From: JAXMAF01 sp046350555
GTDB lineage: Bacteria; Planctomycetota; Phycisphaerae; Phycisphaerales; SM1A02
DNA length: 64,000 nucleotides
Assembly (NCBI GenBank): GCA_046350555.1
Contig: JAXMAF010000023.1
Span: 18,074-82,073 of the forward strand
Direction: 5' to 3'
The notes beneath the pieces are model-generated. The model made no database searches and had not been told where the DNA came from. It saw only the letters and a program-made list of their open reading frames with translations. Positions 52,343 through 60,045 of this stretch are shown here, in pieces. A program made the position numbers and the translations under genes. The stretch's first letter is position 1, and each line of letters begins with the position of its first letter.

Positions 52343-52780
52343 ATGCCAAGCCAGATGTCCCTCTCATCCCTCCCCCTCGCCGACATCCATCGCGAGATCG
52401 CCCGCCGCCAGCAGCACCACCCGAAGCTCCGGCTTCGCCGGGAGCAGTTGATGAAGGAGGTCGCGGCCATCGACGCCGAGCTTGGTGGCGCGGCATCGGT
52501 CCCGGCACGGCGCGGACCGGGGCGACCGAAGGGCAGCAAGAACACGAGGTCCGCCGCCGGGGCGCCCGCCGCGAAGCGCTCGAAGAACAAGGTCAGCTTG
52601 GTCGACGCGCTGTCCGCCGCCCTCAAGGGCAAGACGATGTCCATCGGCGAGGCGATGGCTGCGGTCCGCAAGGCCGGCTACAAGTCGGACTCGCCCAACT
52701 TCCGCACGACGGTCAACATCGCGCTGATCAAGAAGGACCGGTTCAAGCGCGAGGGCAAGGGGCGGTACACGGCGGTGTAG
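52343..52780 (+). CDS. AT-hook protein with a winged-helix-like C-terminus
   Basis: A 145-residue basic protein. Residues 15-50 form a helix rich in charge (DIHREIARRQQHHPKLRLRR, MKEVAAIDAELGG). ARRGPGRPKGSKNTRS is an AT-hook (core GRP flanked by basic residues). The C-terminal 65 residues, VSLVDALSAALKGKTMSIGE, then MAAVRKAGYKSDSPNFRTTV and KKDRFKREGKGRYTAV, look like a HARE-HTH or winged-helix domain. It probably binds the minor groove of A/T-rich DNA, as a nucleoid or regulatory protein. Such proteins are frequent in planctomycetes. Start MPSQMSLSSL. Confidence 0.85.
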   Translation: MPSQMSLSSLPLADIHREIARRQQHHPKLRLRREQLMKEVAAIDAELGGAASVPARRGPGRPKGSKNTRSAAGAPAAKRSKNKVSLVDALSAALKGKTMSIGEAMAAVRKAGYKSDSPNFRTTVNIALIKKDRFKREGKGRYTAV

Positions 52781-53116
52781 TTTGGTTGGATCGGCGTGCG
52801 GTCAATTCACGTAGTCTCTCCGCGCTGTGCGGAGTTCACCGACAGTCGCACGAGTCGATCGCCATCCTGGCGCGGAACATTCGCGGAACATCCCCTACAT
52901 GCGCATTCGTCCACAGTCTTCAGGCCAATGACCGGCAGGTCCTCGTTGAAGCACGACAGCGTTCCGCATCCGGGAGCTACCAACCCCTCGCATCGCAGCC
53001 GCTCCTCGCGTCCCAGCCGCGTTTCGGCGGCGTTGCGCGTCCACCACGCGACAAGACAGCAACGACGGCCCCGCCGTCGCGGAAGGCGATGGACCGCCAG
53101 GTTGCAGCTTCGTCGA
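52781..53116. other. Intergenic region
   Basis: About 335 bp. A small hairpin (CTCCGC, 5-base loop, GCGGAG) at 52818-52834 could end transcription of the AT-hook gene, though no T tract follows. Nothing else is recognisable. Confidence 0.45.
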
Positions 53117-53311
53117 TCAGTCCGGCGCCGCATCCGGCTCGTCCAGCCGCAGCGCCATGGCGAACCGCCGCGAGCCCCGACGGAGCGCCTCGCCGGCGAG
53201 CTGCGCCATCGTGCCGGCCGCGCTGCCCCACAGCCGCAGGCGGTGCTACGCGGTGGTCAGCAATCGGCGGCGCCGCAGGTGCGCCATCGAGGTCGACTGG
53301 AAGTCCATCAT
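53117..53311 (-). pseudogene. Small open frame interrupted by an in-frame TAG
   Basis: Three to six bases after the stop of the gene at 53314 a frame starts with MMDFQSTSMAHLRRRRLLTT, meets TAG at 53246-53248, and continues in the same frame as HRLRLWGSAAGTMAQLAGEA to a TGA at 53117-53119. The downstream part reads like protein. A single base change from a Tyr codon would explain the TAG. It could also be two unrelated short frames, or translation could restart at the internal ATG. Confidence 0.4.
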
Positions 53312-53313
53312 GC

Positions 53314-53754
53314 TCACGTCGTCAGGCACTCCAGAGGGACGGGCTCGCCGCCTTCGCTCCAAGCGCGGCCTTCCTCGTCGACGCGAAGGGAGCGTCCGCT
53401 CGCGCCCTCGCCGAGGAAATCCCATCCGGAGGCGATGGCCAGCGACACCCACGCCGCAGCGCCGTCGACGCCGTCGGAATCGAACTCGGCCGACATGGGC
53501 CGATCGCCGGGTGTCCACCGCTCCCCGAAGAGCGCCGACGCCAGCGCCGGAAGCTCCGACGACTGCCAGACGCCCCACTGGCCGACGGAGAGCGTCGCGG
53601 GACCGTCGGCGCAGAGCCACTCGACAATCGCCCGGCCGACCGTTGCCAGCCTGCGTACAGGAAGCTCGGAGAGCCGCCCGAACTGGTTGACGCGGTTCGC
53701 GGGCGCGTCGCGCCGCCATCCGGCATCCGGGGGTTCGTCGATGAGTCGGAACAT
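53314..53754 (-). CDS. Small hypothetical protein
   Basis: A 146-residue protein from MFRLIDEPPDAGWRRDAPAN. It has RVNQFGRLSELPVRRLATVG, AIVEWLCADGPATLSVGQWG and PALASALFGERWTPGDRPMS, and ends with RSLRVDEEGRAWSEGGEPVP. It has no signal or membrane segment. Not recognised. A longer frame upstream to 53883 is arginine-rich and not included. It lies downstream of the response regulator on the same strand, 144 bp apart. Confidence 0.65.
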   Translation of the reverse strand: MFRLIDEPPDAGWRRDAPANRVNQFGRLSELPVRRLATVGRAIVEWLCADGPATLSVGQWGVWQSSELPALASALFGERWTPGDRPMSAEFDSDGVDGAAAWVSLAIASGWDFLGEGASGRSLRVDEEGRAWSEGGEPVPLECLTT

Positions 53755-53898
53755 GTTCAGGGCTCCGAGTGGGGCTGGACGACGGGAACTTCGAGGATCA
53801 TCGGGATCATGACCTCGTCGGGGATCGGGGGAGGCTCGACGGAAGGCATCTCCGCCGCAGCCGCGCCGGCGCACGTCGGTCATGGTCCCGCCCGCGCA

Positions 53899-54642
53899 TC
53901 ACAGTCGAAGATCGTCCTCCGCGTCGCCGAGGCTGCTGCCGAACTGGTCTCTCAACGGGTCCCCGAGCTGGTCCCCGAGTTGGTCCAGCACGGGCTCTTC
54001 GATGCCGTACTTGGCGCGGAGCGCGTTGATCTGCTTCTTGAGCATCCGGACCCGCAGCAGCGACTTGACCCGGATCAGCAGCTCCAGCTTGTTGACCGGC
54101 TTGGTGAGGAAATCGTCCGTTCCGCACTCGTGGGCCCGCTCGTAGTCGCCGACCTCGTGAAGGGCGGTGACCATGATCACCACGATGTCGCGCGTGCGAG
54201 GATTGCCCTTGATCTTCTGGCACACCTCGAAGCCGGACATCCGCGGCATCATGACGTCGAGAAGGACCAGGTCGGGCTGGCTTCGCTCGATCTCGGCGAC
54301 CGCCTCGACCCCGTCGGATGCCGTCCGGATCGTGCAGGGCAGCCCTTCGAGATAGGCCTGGATGAGTTCGAGGTTCTGCGGGTTGTCGTCCACCAGCAGG
54401 ATGGACGCCCCGGTCAGCTCCGCCTGGTCCACCTGTTCCAGCTCGGCGGTCGGTTCCGTTCCATCGGCGACGATCGTGGACGCCGCCCCCGGCACCGTCG
54501 ACCCAGGCGCCGTCGGCACGCCGGGCCGGCCACCGCCGTCCGGGAGGCCGCGCGATCCCAGGCCGCCGGGCAATCGAGTCTCCGTCGCATTGGCCCGCAC
54601 CGAACCATCGGAAACCGGCCGACGTGCCGTGTCGTCGCTCAT
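53899..54642 (-). CDS. Response regulator receiver protein
   Basis: A 247-residue protein. An N-terminal extension of about 75 residues is low in complexity (Gly, Pro, Thr). The receiver domain follows: GASILLVDDNPQNLELIQAY (acidic pair), QPDLVLLDVMMPRMSGFEVC (phospho-acceptor Asp in LLDVMMP), VVIMVTALHEVGDYE (Thr) and TDDFLTKPVNKLELL (Lys). The C-terminal part is a helix (VKSLLRVRMLKKQINALRAK) and a repetitive Leu/Asp/Gly tail (VLDQLGDQLGDPLRDQFG) from a 12-bp repeat. There is no DNA-binding domain, so it acts by protein contact. No histidine kinase is adjacent. Start MSDDTARRP; MLLPMSDD is an alternative. Confidence 0.92.
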   Translation of the reverse strand: MSDDTARRPVSDGSVRANATETRLPGGLGSRGLPDGGGRPGVPTAPGSTVPGAASTIVADGTEPTAELEQVDQAELTGASILLVDDNPQNLELIQAYLEGLPCTIRTASDGVEAVAEIERSQPDLVLLDVMMPRMSGFEVCQKIKGNPRTRDIVVIMVTALHEVGDYERAHECGTDDFLTKPVNKLELLIRVKSLLRVRMLKKQINALRAKYGIEEPVLDQLGDQLGDPLRDQFGSSLGDAEDDLRL

Positions 54643-54887
54643 TGGCAACAGCATAGCGGTCGCGGCCCGGAGCCTGTCCCGGTAAGCAGGCAATTGAGGC
54701 ATTTGAAGAGATTGTCCCCCATTGAGGTCGGTTCGGGGCTGAACATGCTTCGGTCCGGCGGTACAATGCTTCGTCAGTTACGGTGCCTCGACCGCGCGGT
54801 GCGGCGGGAACCGTCCCACCGTGCCGCCCCCTCGGCGAACACGGCTGCGGAGCACCGGAAGGGAGCCTGATCGCCAACCTCGCTGCC

Positions 54888-55355
54888 ATGCCGAAGGCCA
54901 AGCACAGCTTTGCCCCCATCACAGCGTGGGCCGATCGTTTCAACACTCCCACGATCGATCGCCTTGCCGTCGGGTTGCACCATGGTTCGACGGGCCCGTT
55001 CAAGCAGGCCCGGAGGATGCTTCACGAGGTTGGCCTGGTCGTCGAGAGCGTCGCCTGGCACGGCGAATCGTGGAAGTGGACGGTCGAGTTCCGCCCCTTC
55101 GCCGGCGGCCTATGCAGCGCGATGCTCGTGCCGGCGCCGGACAACGCCCAGTTGGCGATCCCGGTGACGCGCGAGTTCATCCAGGCGCTGCCGATGAAGC
55201 GGCTCAAGAAGGCGATCCGCGAAGGACTGGAACTGGCCAGCGAACCGTTCGACACCCACCTGGCCGTCTGGCCCCTGGTGGGTGGCCCGATCATCTCCGA
55301 CCTGCACGACCTGCTTCAGCGACGCGTGAAACACCTGGCGCGGAAGGCCGTGTAA
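54888..55355 (+). CDS. Hypothetical protein with a DUF3788-like feel
   Basis: A 155-residue protein starting MPKAKHSFAPITAWADRFNT. The segment WHGESWKWTVEFRPFAGGLC, then SAMLVPAPDNAQLAIPVTRE and FIQALPMKRLKKAIREGLEL, has the order of strands and helices seen in small DUF3788/YdhG-like proteins, but I am not sure of the family. Soluble. The upstream frame to 54783 is non-coding in style. The TAA stop forms the left triplet of MITE copy 14. Confidence 0.75.
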   Translation: MPKAKHSFAPITAWADRFNTPTIDRLAVGLHHGSTGPFKQARRMLHEVGLVVESVAWHGESWKWTVEFRPFAGGLCSAMLVPAPDNAQLAIPVTREFIQALPMKRLKKAIREGLELASEPFDTHLAVWPLVGGPIISDLHDLLQRRVKHLARKAV

Positions 55356-55462
55356 CACGCATCCCGGTTGATCGTCGCGCCCCACCCAACCCCATTCCGG
55401 CGTGCGGCGCCGCTGTGGGCAAACGGGGTCGAACGCATGGAGGTCTACTGGAATCCGTATGA
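55353..55462 (+). mobile_element. MITE-like repeat, copy 14, beginning on a stop codon
   Basis: From TAA 55353-55355 (the stop of the gene at 54888) to TGA 55460-55462. Ends CACGCATCCCGGTTGATCGT and CTACTGGAATCCGTA. The two triplets differ by one base. Confidence 0.85.
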
Positions 55463-55496
55463 GGCGCCGCGCTGGTGCGCGCTGTCGCACCGACCG

Positions 55497-56384
55497 CTAC
55501 GGCGCCACCCACGCGCCATCACGGAAGACGCAATGGCGGATGTCGATGTCGAGCAGCGACTCGAGTCGACCCGGATCCACCTCGGGCAGCGGTCGATTCG
55601 CCGCGAGCAGGAGATCGCTCGACCACGGCCGATCGCGCCCCGCGAGAAGGCCGATCTCGAGCCGCAACATCGAGGCGAGCGCCTCCGGGCGCAGCGCCGG
55701 CCGTGCCTGGCCGCGGTAGAACTTGGCATCCTCGCGGATCCGCTGCGGACCGCCATCGATGGCGCTGGCGTGCGCGGCGAGGAGCGCCGCGACGCCGGGT
55801 TGATCGAGCAGCTTCGTGACGCGCTGGCCGATCCCACGTCGGTAGAAGCTCAACGCCTCGGAGAGCGCCAAGACCGCCTCGGGGGTCGCCTCGCGATCGG
55901 CATCGTTCATCTCGACGCTGGCCGCGCCCCGACGATCGAGCAGCGTCGCCGCGATGAGCAACCGATCGCGATCGACCGGGTTCGACGCCAGATCGGCCAG
56001 TGCAAGGCACGCGGATCGGCCAAGGCCCTCCGGATCGAGCCCGCCGGCAAGCCGGAAGAGCCGTTCGGCGAGCGCCGCCTCCGCCGGCGACGACGCGAGG
56101 TCGGCGATCTCCTCGGCCAGCTCGAAGTAGTCGCGTGGTCGTTGCGGGCGCAGCGCCTCGAGTCGGCCCTTCCATCGCACCGTCGGCGACGACGAGGCTG
56201 CTGCGCCCGACGATGACCCGCGCGCACCGGACGGCGGTGCCGACCCCTTCTCCTGCGTCGACGCCACATCATCGCGCGCGGGAGAGATCGCGACGGTGGC
56301 GACCGCGCCGGCATCGTCGGCGCCGGCGCCAGCCGGACCAGCGATGATTGATGCGCCGACCGAGAAGACGACGATCGCCGTCAT
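55497..56384 (-). CDS. Secreted protein, last gene of the Exb/TPR operon
   Basis: A 295-residue protein from MTAIVVFSVGASIIAGPAGA, a signal peptide likely cut after GAGA-DD. A Ser/Ala/Gly-rich linker leads to a helical TPR-like domain: RDYFELAEEIADLASSPAEA, LAERLFRLAGGLDPEGLGRS, CLALADLASNPVDRDRLLIA and so on. It should lie in the periplasm. The upstream gene ends at 56434 with an ATGA overlap that would start a short frame MTTFNHGPARRA; a frame change would join that start to this gene, so the real start may be 56437. Function unknown; its place in the operon suggests a part in the Exb-driven envelope complex. Confidence 0.75.
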   Translation of the reverse strand: MTAIVVFSVGASIIAGPAGAGADDAGAVATVAISPARDDVASTQEKGSAPPSGARGSSSGAAASSSPTVRWKGRLEALRPQRPRDYFELAEEIADLASSPAEAALAERLFRLAGGLDPEGLGRSACLALADLASNPVDRDRLLIAATLLDRRGAASVEMNDADREATPEAVLALSEALSFYRRGIGQRVTKLLDQPGVAALLAAHASAIDGGPQRIREDAKFYRGQARPALRPEALASMLRLEIGLLAGRDRPWSSDLLLAANRPLPEVDPGRLESLLDIDIRHCVFRDGAWVAP

Positions 56385-56433
56385 GCGCCGCGCCGCCGCG
56401 GTGCGCGCCTTGCTGGACCGTGGTTGAACGTCG

Positions 56434-59290
56434 TCATTTCTTCTTCCCTCCACCCGAGCCACCTGGAGTGCCCGGTGCGCCGCTGCCGCCGTGTCCACCG
56501 GACCCGCCGGCACCACCGGTGCCACCGCGCCGCGGCAACGCCCGGGGCGGCGGTGGAATCGAGTGGGTTGCTCGGCGCCCGGTGGGGCCACGGGTGCGCG
56601 GCGGCTTGCGGCGGTCGTCGTTGCCACCGGATGGCGACGTTCCAGCGCCACCCGGCGGCGCGGGGTTCGATCCGCCGGCGCCGGAACCGGACCGAGACGC
56701 GCCGTTGTGCGCTCCGCTGTCCGCGCCGCCAGCCGTGCGCCCGCCATTCTCGTCGTCGGGCAGCGTGCTGCCTCGCGACGCCGAACCGATCGTCGGTCGC
56801 CGACCATCGCGATCTCCCACAGATGCGCGAGCTGTCTCGGTCGCGACCGCCTGCGATGTCGCGGTCTGCGCGCGGCGCGTCCGCCGCCGACGAATCGAGC
56901 ACGTCGCGGCACGCCGCCTCGAGCCAAGGCGCCTGCGCGGCGATCACGTAGGCGGTCAGCTCGGCATTGCGCGACCTGCCCCGCGACGAAGCTCGTGATC
57001 GCCCCTTGCGGCCGAGCGCTCGCGCAGCGCGCGCCGACGATCGAGCTCGGGCAGTGGTGCCGGCGTGGGGCGGGCCGCGATCGTGGCCGCGGCCCGCAGG
57101 CGCCACGCGTCGACGAGCCGCGCCAGGACCTGCTGCGGCGGCGTACCCGACGCCAGCGCCGTCGACGGGCCGCGCGACGCGGTCTCGAGCCGCGACCGCA
57201 TCGTCTCGGCGAGCAGCTCGCTGTCGGCGTCGACATCGGCGTCGTCGCGCAGCAGCAGCGCATGCCGCAGCAGCGCCAAGCGCGCGGCAAGCAGCCATTC
57301 GGCGTGGCGCGCCGGGGGAAGCGTCGTGTCGGTGATCTGCGAGATGACCTGCGCCATCTCCTCCGAAGGCCCCGATTCCGAGAGCCTGGTCGAAGGCTCG
57401 AGCACCACGTTGGGTCCGTGGCCGAACGCCTCGGCGAGCACGCCGCGGGCCACCGATCGAACCTCGGCCGGCGAGCCGCGCGATGCCGTCCGCACCAGCG
57501 CCTCGGCATCGCGCACGCCGAGATCGCCGTCTCCGCGAAGCCGGAGCTGCCGGAGCAGCCCGAGCCGCTGCTCGGTGTTGCGCTCGGCCTGCTCCATCGC
57601 GTCGGCGAACTCGCCGTCGCCGGCGCCGGCGGTCCCGCGCGGCGGCTTCGTGAGCGCGCCGCGCCGAGGCCATCGATCGCCGTCGGGCGACAACGCGCCT
57701 TCGATCCGCGCGACGACCTCGCGTCCGTGCTGATCCTGTCCGGCCTCGTGCGCCGCGGCGGCGTCGTTGAGCATCGCGGCGAGCAGGAGCGTGCGCACGC
57801 TCGTCGCGGCGTCCCGGCTGGCCGCGGCCTGCGCCTCGAGCCGCCGCAGCGCCGCGAGCCACTTCTCGAGCGCGTCGTTGGCGACGACGAACGCCGGTCG
57901 CGCGTCGACCTTCGCCACCACCGGCTCGGGCCAACGGGCGGCGATCGCCCGCGCCGAGGCCGTCCGGCCCTCCGGCGACGCCGACCAATCCAGCACGAGA
58001 TCGCTCCCGATCCAGCGGATGTCTCCCTTGTGGACCATCAGGGAGGTGAGGACCCAGAGGGCGTTGGTGCTGATCCGCGGATCGTCGAACCACGACAACA
58101 CCGCGGTGCGCACCGCGGGAACGTCGTTGAACTCGAGCATCTGCACGAAGCGGCCCAGCACATCCGATGCCGGACCGGCCGCGCCGAGATCGATCCCGCT
58201 GCGCAGCACGGCGCCCGCGGCGCCGGCGTATGCGCGCTGGAGCGCCGCTCCGTCGCGCACCGCGCGCTGCGCCACGATCCACGCCTCCCAGGGATCGGCG
58301 AAGCGCTCGCTGCTCCCTTCGCTCGGCGCCGCGAGCATGGCGACCAACGGCGCCACCGCGCGATCGAGCCATCGGCCCGCGGCCTCGTCGAAGCCGCGCA
58401 CGCCGCCGGGGACCGGCTCGACGAGCGATTGCTGAAGGAGCTCGCCGGCGCGCTGCACGACCGCCGGCGGAAGGACCGCTCCGTCGGCGACGATCTCGCC
58501 AAGCAGTCCGACGCGCATCGCGCTGCGCCACAACGCCGCGCCGTCGTCGGGAGTCGGATCCGGGACGAGCGAACCGACCAGCCGGTCGCCCAGCGCCGGT
58601 CCGTCGACGCCGCGCAGCGAATCCGCGAAGGCCGCCGCGACCTTCCGACGAAGCGAGCGTTCGAGGAGGGGCCAGCAGCCGCCCGCCTCGTCGACCGCGG
58701 CGAGCCACTCGCGGTCGATCGCGACGGATGGCTGCGCCCCGCCCCGCACGATGCGCCGACCCAGCGTGTCGATGAGCCGCCGGCAGCGACGCCGCGCACG
58801 CTCCGACAGTCGAAGCCGCGGTGGGCGCGCGTCGCCGGAGAAGTGGGCGAGCGGCGCGGTACAGCGAGCTGCACGCTCGGCGCGCCGATCGCGCGGCTGC
58901 GCCTTCGGAACTGGCCTCGCCCGGCGCCCGGGGCGCCAGTGGCTGCGACGGTGCGAGCGCGGCGGAGTCGTTGTGCAGCGCGGACGTCGTCGGCGACGAC
59001 GGATCGGAGAGCATGATCCGCACCAGCAGCGCCAGCATCGCCAGCGTCACGATGGCGAAGATCGCCGTGATGCGAAGCCGCGGCGCGATCCGCTCGCTGC
59101 GCAGCTCGTCGCCCATCGCCTGGGTGATGTGCTCGACCATCGCTTCCAGTCGCGACGGCGGCCCGGCGTTCCGCTCGGCGAGCATGAGCCGCCGCGCTTC
59201 GGTCATGTCGCGCAGCCCCGGTCGCGTTCCACCACCCCGGACGTGATGCGCAAGTCCGGAGACGACCTTCAGCAGGCCATCGACGCTCAC
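56434..59290 (-). CDS. Large membrane-anchored protein of unknown function, with four same-direction frame breaks
   Basis: The GTG at 59290 overlaps the stop of the gene before (GTGA). The N-terminus MSVDGLLKVVSGLAHHVRGG, through the membrane helix LRITAIFAIVTLAMLALLVR near residue 85, is in one frame; near 58910 natural sequence passes to a second frame, which holds the 600-residue helical body (IDREWLAAVDEAGGCWPLLE and on). Near 57015, 56975 and 56855 it steps three more times (pieces PQGAITSFVAGQVA, then RNAELTAYVIAAQAPWLEAA, then QTATSQAVATETARASVGDR) and ends with a Gly/Pro/Ser-rich tail to KKK at 56434. Every step skips one base. The fold looks like alpha-helical repeats. The family is not recognised. 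Confidence 0.68.
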
Positions 59291-60045
59291 GCCGCGCGCC
59301 GCGCGAGGGCGACGAGCCGATCGCGGCTCATCGCGTTCCAGCCGCCACCGGCGACGAGCGTGGCGAGCACCATCCGGTCGAACGCCGTGAGCGGCCGCGG
59401 CGGCCCGCTGGCAACGGCGAACGATCCTCGGCTCGCCGCCGTCGCGGAACCGGGGCGGCGGCGCTCGCCTGCGGACGCCGCGGCGAATGGAGGTCGCGAT
59501 GGCGGCGGGCGCCCTCGCCGGCCCGTGGCGCCCGTCCGCCCGCGCCGGGCGAGTGGATGTCCCTGCGGCGGCGTCGGAGTCGGCGGGGCGTCGCTCGATG
59601 ACGATGTCGGCGCCGACGCGGAGGTCGCGCCTGTCGCCGACATCGGGCCCGGAGACGTTGTCGCGCCCGCCGACGACATCGGGCCCGACGATGCACTCGA
59701 ACGTTCCGGCGCGGCGATGTTCTTCCGCTCGCTCGTCATCGACCGAGACGGCACGACCGAAGACGACCTCGCCCCCTGCCCGGCGCCGGACGGCGCCCCC
59801 CGCTCGCTGGCGCGATCGCCCGCCCGGAGCAGTCGCTCCGCCGCTTCTCGCAGGAGCGCCCGCACATACGCCGCGTCGGCGCTCTGTCGATCGGGATGGC
59901 GGTCGATGCGCACCAGCCGCTCCGCCAGCGCGGCGCGAAGCTGCTCGGGCGTCGGCGACGCGGAGACGTCGAGGAGCGACCGGTCGTCGGCGTCGTGCGA
60001 GAGACCGAGGAAGCGGCGGATCGCCTGCGCGTGGCGGGCGTTCAT
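59287..60045 (-). CDS. Protein with a J-domain-like N-terminus
   Basis: A 252-residue protein. MNARHAQAIRRFLGLSHDAD, then TPEQLRAALAERLVRIDRHP and DRQSADAAYVRALLREAAER, resembles a J domain, including an HPD tripeptide at about residue 53-55 in the right helix-turn position. J domains stimulate Hsp70 ATPase. The middle 120 residues are a Ser/Pro/Ala-rich linker. A small C-terminal helical domain follows (TAFDRMVLATLVAGGGWNAM). The start overlaps the stop of the TPR gene by 4 bases (ATGA), and its stop overlaps the next start (GTGA). The J-domain call is inference from a short motif. Confidence 0.7.
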   Translation of the reverse strand: MNARHAQAIRRFLGLSHDADDRSLLDVSASPTPEQLRAALAERLVRIDRHPDRQSADAAYVRALLREAAERLLRAGDRASERGAPSGAGQGARSSSVVPSRSMTSERKNIAAPERSSASSGPMSSAGATTSPGPMSATGATSASAPTSSSSDAPPTPTPPQGHPLARRGRTGATGRRGRPPPSRPPFAAASAGERRRPGSATAASRGSFAVASGPPRPLTAFDRMVLATLVAGGGWNAMSRDRLVALARRAA

